This document shows, in pieces, positions 12,538 to 25,072 of a DNA stretch of 64,000 nt; position 1 is the stretch's first letter; each line of letters begins with the position of its first letter. Location: the NCBI GenBank assembly GCA_029531795.1, contig JAPEIS010000006.1, forward strand, positions 1,426,001-1,490,000, in the 5' to 3' direction. The position numbers were made by a program, and so were the translations under genes. This DNA comes from Sclerotinia nivalis (taxonomy: Eukaryota; Ascomycota; Leotiomycetes; Helotiales; Sclerotiniaceae). Below the pieces are notes generated by a model. The model was given only the letters and a program-made list of their open reading frames with translations, searched no databases and had not been told where the DNA came from.

Positions 12538-13526
12538 GAACGAGGAAAGTCGGACATATAAAGATATATGGGAGCCATGGTTCGGGTAGATGGTTCTTAT
12601 TAGGGATGGAGACGACCATGGCAATTAGATTTTGCCCATCGGTGCATGTTGAGCCAGTCAGTGTTGATTACTTTACAATTCAAAGTTCACAAACAATAAC
12701 TGGAATTTTTCAGTACTACACGATGAGAAATCTCCATGGAATTTCGTTCGAGCAGTGCATAAAGCAAGAGATCTTACCAACCTCAAAGCATGATATACAT
12801 CTAGAAGGAAAACAGAAGTACATCAGATTGAAATCAAGGTTAGTTTTACCACGGACATGGCCAACTGTTATGAAGAAGTTCCAATTTTGTTCTATACGTT
12901 CCAATTAAGCCTATATAAGATTACATGGTGGAGGGTTTGCGTCTAACTGATGTTGAAATACAATTCGAAATCTAGTCCACCTGGGATAAAATAATATCCC
13001 TTGCAATTAACAACTCAACACTATGGCTCCATACTTCGAATCCTAATAAGAAGTCTTCTCTCCAGCCCCCACGCTATGGACGAAGTGGAACAAATTCTGA
13101 ACTTTATGAAATGATTTATGTGCTGATTCATGAGATCACGAAACCGCTCACCGGGAGTAAAGTCGTGGAGAAGGCTCACCGGAAAGCTACCGGGGATTTC
13201 TTGTTATTGATCCTAGGCTCGTTATTTGTACGAGCATTAAACTTTTTCCAATCTAGCATTTATATAGACTACAACGACCCGTGCAATGTAACTTGAAAGT
13301 CACGCAATTATCCTATTATAAATCACTAATAACTTGGGTTACTGGATTTCCACATTACCACGTATTGAAGGAAATAGTTGTAGTAGCCTTGCAGCGAGGC
13401 TGACCTCGGCATTCTCCAAGCTTATGTAATCACTTTTGATGGGCATCAATGAGCTTCTTATCACCTCTCAATCGCAAGCATACAATAGTTTCTCAAACCA
13501 TTTTCTATACCATATCATCTGCGAAG
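12538..13526. other. Intergenic region with a possible coding relic
   Basis: A 989-bp gap between the EFM4-like gene and MED10. A frame stays open from about 12980 to 13296 on the plus strand, with protein-like composition near the end (HEITKPLTGSKVVEKAHRKA). It has no good start codon and no recognised family. The rest shows nothing gene-like. Confidence 0.4.
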
Positions 13527-14067
13527 ATGGCGCCTGTCAATAACGCAGATCACAATGTCGTTGCGAGTAGGTTCTCAATAATCCATCTTCTCTACATTCG
13601 TCATACTAACACTCACAGCCCAAATCAAAAATGTCATCCAAGACTTGTACGAAATAATGGTACAAACGCATAACTATGACAACTCCGGACGACCCTCTCG
13701 CGAAACGCTCGAAAAATCTCTCCTGCAACTCTCAAATTCCCTGCAAACAGTTTCTCGCACCACTATTCCCGCCGGTCCCCCAACTGGAAATCCCCATATC
13801 GATAGGGTAGCGGGAAAAGGCACAAACCTCGCATGGATTCCAGGGGATGTAATACATTATGTGGATAACGGGAGGAATCCGGATATTTATACGAGAGAGT
13901 TTATTGAGTTGGCGAGGAAAAATAATCAATTGATGAGGGGGAAGATGCAGGCGTTTGGCGATTTTAGGGATGTGCTTGCTGGGGAGATGGAGAAGGTGTT
14001 TCCGGAGTTGGGGGAGGATATTAAGATGGTTGTGGAGGCTACTACTGATGATAGTGAGGGGAAGTGA
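13527..14067 (+). CDS. MED10: Mediator complex subunit 10 (Nut2)
   Basis: Subunit of the middle module of the Mediator co-activator, acting in the nucleus between transcription factors and RNA polymerase II. Two exons, 13527-13566 and 13619-14067, with a 52-bp intron, give 162 aa, normal for Med10. After the join the protein reads VVATQIKNVIQDLYEIMVQTHNYD, the helical Med10 start, followed by ESLLQLSNSLQ-like helices and the conserved IPGDVIHYVDNGRNPDIYTREFIE segment. The last 40 residues are charged. Start chosen at the ATG within GAAGATGGC, the first in the spliced frame. Confidence 0.94.
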
Positions 14068-14927
14068 TTAAAAGGTGAGTGGGTCGGTGGGTCGGTGGGT
14101 GAGTTTCGAGGTTAGGTTAGGATGCGGCGAGAGCGGAGGGCGGGGGCTCGGATTTTGAGCTACAAGGTGGAATAATGGAGGGAAAGGGGTAGATCAGAGA
14201 GGAGATTCAGGTGGGTTACTTCGCTGGAATCAAGACATTAGGGTTATGGGTCATTCAAGGACTGGATTCGCATGGAGTTCCGGAAAATACAAATGTGGGA
14301 CATAGGCGTCATGGACAATCGGACGAATGGGAAACTATTCCAACCTCACGGTACTCAAGACAAAAGGAGTTTCGATACCACTACCGATCGGCATTCAAGG
14401 AAGTTGGGCAAGGTGTACTACAAGGGATAATCATGGTGCAGATGACATCTGCAAGGTACCTCGTCTTACTCATTTCAGATATGGGACGAGAAAAAAAAGT
14501 ATGCAAATCATGAGAATAATCGTTTTTAATTTATTTGGCTTTTTGTTTCCGTAGATAAGATACAGGATACAGATAGAAAGCAGTTCCAGGCATATATATC
14601 TTTATCGATGATGCAATAAACGCCTCCAGAATAGAGAAAAATAACGAAGATTCTCCTTCACGCCAAACTAACATCCCATATCGCTCAACACAGAAGAGCT
14701 TTGAAGCTTGTTTGCAAAAACCGATGGTGAAAAAACTTCAGGACATCCATCCCCATCCATCTGGATACCTAATATAACTCCGAATTCCCAAATCTCCCAA
14801 TCTCCATTCTCCAACCCAACCTCTTGTACTCAATCCCATCCTTTCGCAAGGCGCACCAAACAGCGAGACATAATATAAGATATAAACCCCAAACCCCGAA
14901 GCCAGAAACGTGAATATAAACTTGCGC
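14068..14927. other. Convergent intergenic region
   Basis: An 860-bp gap between MED10 and the aminotransferase, both ending here. A short GGGTCGGT tandem lies near 14078-14102. Two overlapping ORFs of 75-100 codons at 14211-14554 have no protein-like features. Confidence 0.5.
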
Positions 14928-16433
14928 CTACAGATTTTCAAAAACAGATTCAATCACTTCCACCGTAATCCTGACGATATATTCGACATCTTCCTTCGTA
15001 ACCAGGTAATTCGGCGATAACATTATGTGATCTCCACACATGCCATCTACAGTGCCAGCCCCGGGATACATTGTCATGTTGTATGGACGAGAAATCGCCA
15101 GGTCGTGTATCTTTTGCGCAACGCTTAGTTTGGGTTCAAAAGCCGCTTTGCTCTTTTTATCTTTGACGAATTCGATACCCCAGAATAGACCTTTTCCGCG
15201 GATATCGCCTACGTTTGGATGATCGGAGAGGTGCTGTTTGAGGAGTTTGCCGAGGTATGCACCTTGCGTGCGGACATTTTCGAGGACGTCGTGTTGGCGG
15301 ATAATATGTTGGACTTCTAGAGCTGCAGCGGCTTGCACGGGCATTCCTTGATATGTTTGACCGTGGATAAATTGACCTGTGCCGTTGTAGAGAACATTGA
15401 CGACTTTTTGCGAAATGAGAACACCGGCAACGGGTTGATATCCACCGGCTAGTCCTTTGCCGATGGTTTGTAGATCAGGGGCTACGTTTTCAGCTTGCCA
15501 TGCGTGTAGAGTACCAGTGCGACCCATACCGCACATGACTTCGTCGAGAATGAAGAGGGCACCGTGGCGATGACATACGTCGCGCATGGCTTTGAGGTAG
15601 CCAGGGAGAGCAGCCACACAACCGAGGGCAGCGCCTACGATTGGTTCGGCACAGAAACCGATGACGGTTTCCGGGCCGAGTTCTTGGAATTTGGCTTCGA
15701 GTTCGGCGGCTTTGCGCGAGACGAAGGAGGCGTCGGATTCGTTGGGGAGTCGTTGCCGATAGGGGTTGCAGGATGACACGTGATGGACGTTGGGCATCAG
15801 GAAGGGTGTGTAAGGGGCGCGACGCGCTTTGTGGCCTGACATGCCCAATGCGCCCAAGGTGTTGCCATGATATGAACCTTCTCGAGCAATGAAGTTGACT
15901 CGTGGTGTGGATTTATCTTTTTCGTAAAAATACTGTCGTGCCAATTTGCATGTGGCTTCCATAGCCTCGGATCCTACGTTGATTAGCTTGGGTCACAATA
16001 ACGGTGAACTGTGTAGCTTACCTGAACCAGTCAAGTAGACTCGGGCCATTTTTCGACCAGTGCCATTTATCAGTTCTTCGCAAAGATCGTCCACGGTCTC
16101 GTTACCAAAGAATCCTGAGGCTAGGTATGGAATGCCGGACGCCATTTGCTGATAAACGGCATTGGTAACTCGCTTGTTGCCATGTCCTAAACATGAGACA
16201 GCGGCGCCGGATGTGGCATCGAATATGACTCGTCCGTCTTTGGTGTATAGCTTACTTCCACTTCCTCCTACGATGACTGGGAATTCTTTGTGAAGATGTC
16301 GATCAAATAGGAATGTGGTTCTCTTCATGCCTTGTACAGCTCCTCCATTCATATATGATGAAGATCCATTGCTCACCGCCTTGGTGGTGACATACAGTTC
16401 ACTATGTGGTTCTGCGATGGCAGCTGGCGACAT
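14928..16433 (-). CDS. Class-III PLP-dependent aminotransferase
   Basis: Fold-type I aminotransferase, the family of GABA, ornithine and omega-amino-acid transaminases; the substrate cannot be read from sequence. Two minus-strand exons, 16022-16433 and 14928-15973, with a 48-bp intron, give 485 aa. Splicing restores VYLTGSGSEAMEATCKLAR, the phosphate-binding region. Other landmarks are REGSYHGNTLGALGMSGH, the cofactor aspartate in LFILDEVMCGMGRTG, and the Schiff-base lysine in TIGKGLAGGYQP at about residue 310. All catalytic residues are present. No mitochondrial presequence is evident. It stands next to a 4.4-kb gene-free region on its 5' side. Confidence 0.92.
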
Positions 16434-17273
16434 GATGAATGATATCTAAAGAGTAGGGCTTGGGATTATGAAATGAGGTGAAGGGTAGATGTAGATGTAG
16501 ACAAGTAGAATATGTTGTCGACGACAGGTATGTTCATGAGTTCCAAGTCCTGATATATAGGAATCAAAGTCGGTGAGGAATATGCAAAGTGATGTTGGGA
16601 AGTACTTGATAGAGAGGAGATTCGGAGGTCCCGATGGGAAATGGCACCTTAATATATGGTCAAGACAGCATACGGGTAGTAGCACTATGACGGAAGGAAG
16701 GGAAGAAAGAAACCTAGATGGGTCAACAGGAACCGGGCCAGGGCATACAAGATTGGGTCGAGGGAGTGCTAGATTCCGGAGTGGAGATGAGAATATAAAG
16801 TTGGGTGAGAGGTGAGAGAGTTGATAAGTTGAACAAGAAGATATGATAGGATGATAATCGATCAAAGTGGATTCAAACTTAGATGCAACTTGCCTTTAGT
16901 TAGATTAGCCTCACTGGAGAATAGGAAAAAGATCTGGATCAAAAAAGCATGAAATCCTTGCTTTCCACGGATAGCAGGGCGCGAGAGATGAAATTTTGCT
17001 TTACATTGGTGGGGGTGGACCGATGAAGGCATGTTTTGACGCTAAATTCGGATGGCAAAGTGACGTTAAACTTTCAATGGACGTATTAGGTTATTAGCTA
17101 GATAGAAGACTAGAGGAATGCTAGAAGATGTCATGACTAGCTGTTCACCAATGTGGTTAGTATGAAAGTATATTAAAAAATATTCTGTTATAAATGATTG
17201 AAAAAAGGGGGGAAGGAAGAAGAAAGAAGGAATGTGTGTGCTGTGTGAATTGACCCGATTGAGTGGTATGATA

Positions 17274-17347
17274 TGAGAGCATGAGCATGAGCATTAGCAT
17301 GAGAGCATTAGCATTAGCATGAGAGCATTAGCATATTAGCATGAGCA
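17274..17347. repeat. Imperfect GCAT(G/T)AG tandem repeat
   Basis: About 74 bp of alternating gcatgag, gcattag and gagagcattag units. A simple-sequence repeat with no coding content. Confidence 0.85.
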
Positions 17348-20300
17348 AGAAAATGTTAAGAACAATGTCTGGCAGCAAAGGAACAAGCTCGAGCCAAGAA
17401 GACGTGTCAATCAAAAGTCCCATCCGAGTGTTAGAATTTGATGCGCTGCTATGTGACCGCTCACCGCACTTACTCCCTTAACCATAGCCGGGTAAAGCTC
17501 ATTTTTCAGAGACATATGATCCGGGGATATGGGCGATGGCACGAATGGGCATATCTTTGAGGCACGTAAATCTGAGGAGGCACGACGCCCGGCCACATAT
17601 GCAGCCGGGAGCCCATAGCCGGTCTCCAATGGGATGCCTACCATATCAATTGCTCAGGAAATATTGTTGTTATGATATGAAGATCTCCGAAGGTGACCTG
17701 CTTTCTTTGTCAGGAATAGAAAGATTTGTGATTCGATCTGGTCACGATATCAAATATGATTGAAGATTGGGAATTAGGATTAGGATTAAAAGCCGAATTT
17801 TTCCATATTTTATCCTTGATCCGTTACGGTACCGTATCATTACTATCAACATGTTCTCCACTTCCCGATACCGACCAACCAAAAGCTTCTAGACCTACTT
17901 AGTACGTACCTTGCTTGAGTGCATGATGTGAATCATGATTGAGTACGGGCGGTGATTTTATTTCTTTTTTTTATTTTTCTTTTTTTCATCATTCAGTCGA
18001 TTGCCCGATGAACAGGGCAAGGGGCGGACAAGAACTAAACTAGTCAGTCGGTTCCATCATTGATGTGATGTGATGTGATTGATTTCAAATGATACGATTC
18101 AATTTGACTTTTTTATTTCCTGTTAGCAGCCATGCGAAAGGAAAAGAGGGTAAGGCAACGGGGGAAGGTCCATCCAGTTGAAACTCTAAAAGGATGGGGG
18201 AGGGGGTGTGAGAGTCGTTAGAACCTATTAGGAGATTTTCCACAATGCATGTAGTCAGTGGCATATCATTGCAGTTTTTAGAGGCTGTCGGATTGTGCAA
18301 ACGCCTAGAGATCGTAAAATGCGATTGATCATTTTTTTCTCTTTGGGTTACTCAAATGCGAAACCCATTATTGGGATTTTTACGCCCCCAAACGAAACTG
18401 TATAGATCCGTAGTCTTTTAGTTGTTGTACTCTGTCGGGACCTTTTTTCCCCCAATGACCTCTAATGATGCTTTATGAGGTGATGCAATATACCTAGATC
18501 GAGTGCAGGAACCATGCGATACATCGAAATTTTCAAAAAGAATATAAGTGTGAGATAGGTAGGTTGCCGAGATGTTCCATTTCGTGAATCTTGTCCATCA
18601 TGCCATATCGCACATATCGGTGCGGTAGTAACAGTCGGTTAATTTGTATTCTGCGAAAACCTGGTACAGAGATACTTATAGTCGTACTGTACAACTCAGT
18701 TCTTAGTTTTAAGATACAACATCTTCATTGTACGAGTCGTAGCCAGGTTCTCGTCAACTGGGTAGCAGTACAGAATTCCATTCGATCCGCTTTTCATTCA
18801 TGGCGAGACCTTAAGCTTCAATGAGGGAGAGCACGAAGCCGTGACATCTAGATCTCCGCATAAAGCGGTAGCCAACCGGGTCTGATTTATTGAAACGTTT
18901 TCGTACTCTTTCTCATCAGCTGATAATCCATCTCGCCATACCATAGAATGTGAGAAGCATTCTAGGTACTTTTCAAAAACCTAAGATCAATAAATGTAAA
19001 TAATTCTATGAATTTTCCATTCTCAAATTATACCAAAACATATCAATAACTTCACTTGTCCATTTTCCTTTTACGTCTGATGATGGAATGATTATTTTGG
19101 TCGAATTAAATCAAATCGAACCATCTATTCGTGTCATAGCCATATTAAGGTACGAGAACTGCAGGTAAGAGTGTTTTTTCCTATTCTGATGCTTGCTGGC
19201 CATGAACTAATGCCTGCCACCATCCTGCTACCTTACCATTTTTCATTTGTACGACGATCCGGCCCAAGTCCTTCCTTCCTTTACCAGCTGTCTACATAGA
19301 AATTTCTGATTTGCGGCCCAACAGCTCATGAATCACGCGGCCATGATTTATGCAACACTGCAGCTGCAGCTGCATGATAGATTATGGAAAAGAGTGTGGA
19401 AGGAAAGAGAAGTAGGGTCATGAAAGCATAATGCGTACCTATTGCAGGAGTTGGGTGATTTCGTATAATGTCATGGTCCGTCCACTTATTCATCGTTGCA
19501 GCAATGCAGCATATGTGGGATGAACGTGCAATCATTTGATGATCATACGCATACGCATACGCAGGATCAAAAACAAGGGTGGGTGGGAAGAACTGATATT
19601 CTTGACTTAGATCCATGTCAGTCCATATGTGATACCCAAGATGCAACGGACCCTCATTCGAATTCATTCCGGTCGTTTGGCACCATTTTAGAATCTTGGG
19701 CTTACTCCCCTGAATAATGGGTATCTGAAAAAGATACCTCGTAAGCTATGTAGCCAAAACATAAAGGAACGTAAACCATGCCGTTCAGATGTTCCGACTT
19801 TGACCGGCTTCGGGCACCATTTCTTCGGCATCCCGAGCATAGTCTTGCCGAGTACGGACATAGATACCAAAAAATTTCGAATAGTGGGGAATCTGCAAAG
19901 GCCTAGAATAACCGTATTGGAAAGCATCGTCATCAGACACCATCTTGATCTAGTCAAAGGTAAAATTTCCGACCATATGTTAGGTTATTGTAACCTTATG
20001 ATGTCAAGACTCAAGAATCGACAGAAAAAAGGGTGACATGCCTGAATAGCCTAAGCAGGTATCTAAGTACTGTCATATCAATGGATGTTTTGTTTGTGAG
20101 AAAATGGGGGTCCGCGGTTGACAGATTGTTGTTCTCGAACTCGGCTAAGAACGGTGAAGGGGTTTTGATCATAAGGTTAAGGTCCTGATGTGCTATTCGA
20201 GATGATATATTATAAATATGATTACACTGGAGGGAGAACCCCTTAAAATATCTGAGGTGTGGCGGTGGTGCCTTAAGTGGCTGCAGAATTTTGTTTATTA

Positions 20301-20422
20301 GCTTTGAACTTTTGGATTATCAGCCTTGAAGGCCACATCGGATCGACAAATCGTATCTGAATGTGAAATGGGGTTCGTACTTATTAATTAGTTCCTGGTG
20401 CATGCATCTACCACCCAATTTA

Positions 20423-20443
20423 TACTCCGTATAGTATGGAGTA
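20423..20443. repeat. Inverted repeat (TACTCCGTA / TATGGAGTA)
   Basis: Two 9-bp arms separated by 3 bp with one mismatch, about 450 bp upstream of the MFS transporter start. It could be a cis-element or a short hairpin; no known factor is assigned. Confidence 0.5.
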
Positions 20444-20889
20444 CCGTACCGATGCCGTATGTAAGGGCTGTTTGAGTAGAGTAGTGAAAATGCCGGTACT
20501 CAGATTTTTGTGGTGATTTTAATTCCGCGATTCGGATCAAAAGCAAGACATTGTACATATGAAGGGTTTATGAAAAAGCTTGTGACATGTGAAGTGAGTG
20601 AGGTTTGGAAATTAGCGTGTTTTGATATTATTACATAAGCCGTCTAACAGGATTCTATGGCAAAGTGAATGATGCACGGGCGTTTTACACCTTCCAATTG
20701 CACTTCATACTTGCTCACACTACCACCTCGTACTCATATAGCTCATTTGATAACTTCCTGCAATCTGCAATTCATCTTATCTGGATTCTGAACAGGGTTC
20801 ACATTCCTCTTTCAATTATCAGCTCATGATAACCAGCTGTTGTTGATTATTTTCCGGTTTACCCGGTATACACACGATTCGGGGAAAAT

Positions 20890-22874
20890 ATGTCACTATC
20901 AAGATATCTCCCGTTTGCTTCAAGGACAACAGATCTGCAAGCGGTGACCTATCTCTTGGCCGTGTGTCTCTTTTCTATCTCCTTTTTAGTATTCCTCAAT
21001 AGCAGCGTATCATTCGTCATCACTGATCTCATTGGAGTAAAAGAAGGCGTGGGGGATTTGGTGGGAACTCTCGTACGACCCCTTGATTGTCAATTATCTT
21101 TAAGAATTGAAAATACTTACGCATTTGTTAGGGGTTTGTGGATGAAGTGGTTGCTTTACTAGCTTGTCCCGCGTGGGGAATTCTCAGCGATAGACTCGGT
21201 GTTCGGGTGGTTTGCGTCCTAGGGTACCTTATTGTTGGTCTTGCATTGATCTTATTCGTGCAAGCAAAGAATGTATTCCCACAGCTCTTGCTTGCGAGAT
21301 TGTTCTTCTCTGTGGGGGGAGCTGCTACGTGAGTCTATTCCGAGCGACATCATACGCGCATGCTAACCGAGATTGAAGTGCGACCATGGTGACCGCAATC
21401 CTACCTTCGATGACAGCCCGAGAGGCCGATGATTCGGACAGTGCCCCTATTTCGAGATCAGCGTTGCCGGAGAACGTCCGCCATAGTATTGCGACTGATT
21501 CTATAGATTCCGAGATCACCATAACACCTACCAATTATAATGATAGACGTGGGAGTCCCCCTGGCGACTATTCAAAAGCCACGAAGCAAAATGGATCGAG
21601 CCCCCCGCGGTTAGCCGGCTTGGTTGGTGTATTTACAGGCTGCGGGGCACTCGTGGCACTAATAGCATTTTTGCCATTGCCAGCGCAATTTTCACGGATG
21701 GAAGGGGTTTCTCAAGGCCAGGCGGTGGCCGATAGTTTCTACGTGGTTGGATTTGTATCACTTATGGTGTCTTGCTTCTGCTTTTTTGGTCTTCGAGGCT
21801 TGGCGGGCGAGGAAGGTAAAGGGTGGCGCCTACTTCTCGGTAGACCAATTGTTAGAGACACTGCGGAATGGGATCACTCTCATGAAGGACGAGAAAACAC
21901 GGAGAAGTTTCAGCCGTACTGGAAACTAATCTCAGACTCAACGATCCTAGGGTTTGAAGATGCACAAATTGGTCTTGGATATCTGGGAGGATTTGTCGCA
22001 CGTGCATCATCTGTTGGGATATCGCTTTTTATTCCACTTTATATTAACTCATATTTCATTGGCCATGGATTTTGCCAAGGATCTCCAAACGATCCATCAC
22101 CTGAACTTAAGAAAGAATGTCGTAGGGCATACGTTCTTGCGGCCGAATTGACCGGAGCATCCCAATTAATCGCTTTACTTTGTGCTCCGCTATTTGGTTA
22201 TTTCTCAGATCGTTACCGTCGTTTCAATGTACCACTTCTTACAGCGAGCGTTTTTGGTATAATTGGATATATAGGTTTTGCCCAGCTCAATAGCCCTGAG
22301 CCACAAGATATTAATGGTAGAGGAGGAAGTCCTGTAGTATTTCTTCTGGTCGCTTTGATTGGCATCAGTCAGATAGGGGCGGTAAGTTCCTTCGCGCAAC
22401 TTTTTTTTTTCAATCTGCAGACTTCCAAGCGATTATACATGACCTTTCGCATCAAGATGTAGTTATGTACCAAGCTAATATCTTGAATAGATTGTCTGTA
22501 GTCTTGGTTTACTAGGAAGAGGTGTACTTGGTGATGAAGGTGGCTACAATTTATCTTCTCAGCTTCAAGATACAGCGAGCGATGCGAATTCAGACTTGCG
22601 CGATACAACAGCTGAAACAGCACCACTCATTGCATCTCCATCAATACGTAAGATCTCATCACGGAATCACCTCAAAGGATCTATAGCTGGTGTCTACTCT
22701 TTATCCGGGGGTGCTGCGATTTTACTACTCACAAAACTTGGCGGTTACCTTTTCGATAATCTTTCCACGGGTGCTCCATTTTACATGATGGCAATATTTA
22801 ATGCGGTACTTCTAGTCATTGGAATTGGAACTGGAATCTACCGCGAAATCACAACAGCTCAAAAATATCGATGA
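20890..22874 (+). CDS. Major facilitator superfamily transporter
   Basis: Integral membrane transporter with about 12 predicted membrane segments. Four exons, 20890-21072, 21132-21328, 21379-22381 and 22491-22874, give 588 aa. The first cytoplasmic loop carries WGILSDRLGVRVV, a clear MFS motif (G-x-L-x-D-R-x-G-x-R), and the second half repeats it as GYFSDRYRRFNVP, as expected from the internal duplication. A hydrophilic segment rich in Ser/Asp/Pro (about residues 140-200) interrupts the N-terminal half, and another lies before the last two membrane segments. The sequence resembles fungal vesicular-amine/tetracycline-type MFS proteins; the substrate is unknown. No metabolic cluster is evident beside it. 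Confidence 0.88.
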
Positions 22875-23089
22875 GCTCACTATCTTGGTTTGCGACATCG
22901 ATATCTTCACTTCAGATACGTTTGATCAGATCTCACTTGGGAGTTTAAAGTTCTGGTGGATTTTTAAGGCCATTGTTATTATTGACCAAAAAAGAATCGC
23001 AGATATTCTGGGCTCTATTCCGAACGCCCGTTGATCCAGCCCTCTATCAGATAACATCAACAACCTCCATTGGTATGCCTTGCTCGAGC

Positions 23090-23752
23090 CTACGCTGCAA
23101 AGCTGACATGTCGACCACTGGGCCGGCGTTTTTCGTTCGCGACTCGTCTAAATGTCGTATATCGATAATCCGAAGGCATTTCATTAGAAAGTGAAAGATA
23201 CTCCATGTCATCTTCATCATCACCTGTCTTGGTCCTTGACTTATTCCTCGCCTTTTTCTGCAGACGATTGCGTCTCCAACGAGGCTCTGCTGTTGTCTCC
23301 TCGTCAGAAAACGTGTCATCGTTGGGAGTTGATACAAAACGGTCAGAGTAATCGTTGCGACCGTCAGATGTGGTGGGATGATATGGATTGTCCGCAGAGG
23401 CGTAGGCGTTGGAGATGACTCGGGGTTTAGGACTCTGCTGTAGGGTCGGCCGGTTTTTAAGCCCCTTGTTTGCGTAGTTTGGATGAAAGGCTCCGCTAAC
23501 TTCGGGGCCGAGGTCCACGAAACTTGCTACTGAATTTCGACCGTTAAGCACGATGATATCGCAGTGTAGGCATGTGCGCCATTCAAGGAAGTAGCCATGC
23601 AGTGGGCATGCATTTGGATCGTTGTAGGCAATGTCGTCGTCCCGATTGTACGTATCGACAGGGGCCTTGAATTTGTCTATTAAAGAGGATAAAAAGTCCT
23701 TGAAGTCCAAAATTGTAGCCACAGCCATATTTATAAAGTCCTCGAGAGTCAT
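23090..23752 (-). CDS. Uncharacterised protein with CPLH...CLHC motif
   Basis: Single-exon ORF of 220 aa; I do not recognise the family. The N-terminus is helical and hydrophobic (FINMAVATILDFKDFLSSLIDKF). A CPLHGYF...RTCLHC segment at about residues 49-63 has spacing C-x2-H ... C-x2-C and could bind zinc. The C-terminal half is polar, with Ser/Thr/Asp stretches, a basic block (RWRRNRLQKKARNKSR) and an RRPSGRHVSF tail, and is probably disordered. The start has a good fungal context (TCAAATGAC). Its 3' end faces the MFS gene 215 bp away. Length, composition and motif favour a real gene, but no homologue is known to me. Confidence 0.6.
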   Translation of the reverse strand: MTLEDFINMAVATILDFKDFLSSLIDKFKAPVDTYNRDDDIAYNDPNACPLHGYFLEWRTCLHCDIIVLNGRNSVASFVDLGPEVSGAFHPNYANKGLKNRPTLQQSPKPRVISNAYASADNPYHPTTSDGRNDYSDRFVSTPNDDTFSDEETTAEPRWRRNRLQKKARNKSRTKTGDDEDDMEYLSLSNEMPSDYRYTTFRRVANEKRRPSGRHVSFAA

Positions 23753-24718
23753 TTGAGAATTGTTATGTTTTTTTTTTTTTGGTTGTGAGGTTTTGGTTGT
23801 AAGGTTTACTTCACTTCAGTGTATAAAGGTAAAAAGAAATGGAAACAGCTACTTGTATATATACACCAAATTCCATCCTCCTTTGAAGGCTCTCTTCCCT
23901 CTCTTTGTCCTTGGATTCACTTTCATCTCTCATTACCTTGCCTCGATTGCCGGCGCAAACTCCAAACCTACCTTGTTTTCCTTGGTATTGCTCATTCCAT
24001 TATTCTCCATCGTCAGAAATTCACGAGCATTGAAAGATATACCTCAATGCTCAAAACAACCTCTGGTAGGACAAAGCATCTCAACAACGTTTCTTTCAAC
24101 TCAATCAAGAGATCACATGTTCTGTACGTAGCAAGTACTACCTAGGTTGGTAAGTTGAATAGAAAGATCCTAGAAATACCAAAAACTCTCCTAAACCTTC
24201 GGAATCGGAATGATTAACAAACTCGAGTATCTGAGTTATACAAAGTTCTCGGAACGGAACATAGGAGATTTTTCTTATGAACCTGAAATTGATAACATGA
24301 TTTTATTTATTTATTTGATTGATCACCATAGTATTCCCCGTTCCTGTTTCTTGTGATACCGACGAATTATATGTACTGTAAAATTACAAGTATTAGATTT
24401 CCGGGTTGACGTGAGAATGGAAATGGAAATGCAAATAGAATTTGATATGAGGGAGTTCATACTTCGATTTCCAGAGAAACCTCCGATGGTGTTTTGATAT
24501 CAGTATATGAATGAATCGATCACATCCAATTGTTAGAATTGGGACTCGTGCCTCATACTTTACAAGATGTGGGAAGTGAATGGAAGGAACTAACTTGGTA
24601 TGTAGGTTGGAAGAAAAGTATACCTGGTTCCGATAGGATAGGAGGAAAAGTATATGTAGACTTGGCTTGGGTGAAACTAATACTCAATACTGTGCTCGAG
24701 ATAATAGACTCGAGAAGT

Positions 24719-24764
24719 GGATGTGATGTGATGTGATGCGATGTGATGTGATGTGATGTGATGA
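24719..24764. repeat. GATGT pentanucleotide microsatellite
   Basis: About nine units of GATGT, one changed to GATGC. A simple-sequence repeat. Confidence 0.9.
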
Positions 24765-25043
24765 AGTACAAAGTAGTCAGTCAAAGTAAGGCAGTACTCG
24801 AGTATTACAAAGAAAATAAATTGTTGAAGGGGCAATAAATTTCCTCAATTGGAGCAGATGACCATAAGGCCGACCTTGATCAACCACCACTGAACTCCAC
24901 TCAACTAGACCGACCGAGGCATTTTGTAATCTTAGATCTTCCCCAAGTTTGTCTCTTCCGAACGTCATCAAAACACAACATACTGGTGATACATACATTC
25001 ATTCTGATACTTTTGCAATAACTTCTTGGTGTCAACACTTACT

Positions 25044-25072
25044 ACCTCCCTCCCTCCCTACCTACCTACCTA
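25044..25072. repeat. CCTC/CCTA tetranucleotide repeat
   Basis: Pyrimidine-rich run of CCTC units followed by CCTA units, about 430 bp upstream of the 312-aa gene. Confidence 0.85.

Larger units (their letters stand above)
16434..20889. other. Gene-poor region of about 4.4 kb
   Basis: Between the divergently oriented aminotransferase and MFS transporter genes. No ORF longer than 140 codons and none protein-like. It contains a GCATGAG/GCATTAG repeat (17274-17347), a short GATGT repeat near 18062-18077, CTGCAG-type repeats near 19358-19376 and a dyad at 20423-20443. It may hold promoters, long UTRs or non-coding transcripts that cannot be recognised by eye. Confidence 0.6.

Noticed and set aside
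14211..14554. Two overlapping ORFs of 100 and 75 codons
   Set aside because: Convergent 3' region, no family features, no plausible splicing and overlapping frames.
16434..20889. Possible CRISPR or transposon content
   Set aside because: The repeats are simple-sequence runs without unique spacers; no transposase, integrase or terminal repeats were seen, and CRISPR is not expected in a fungus.
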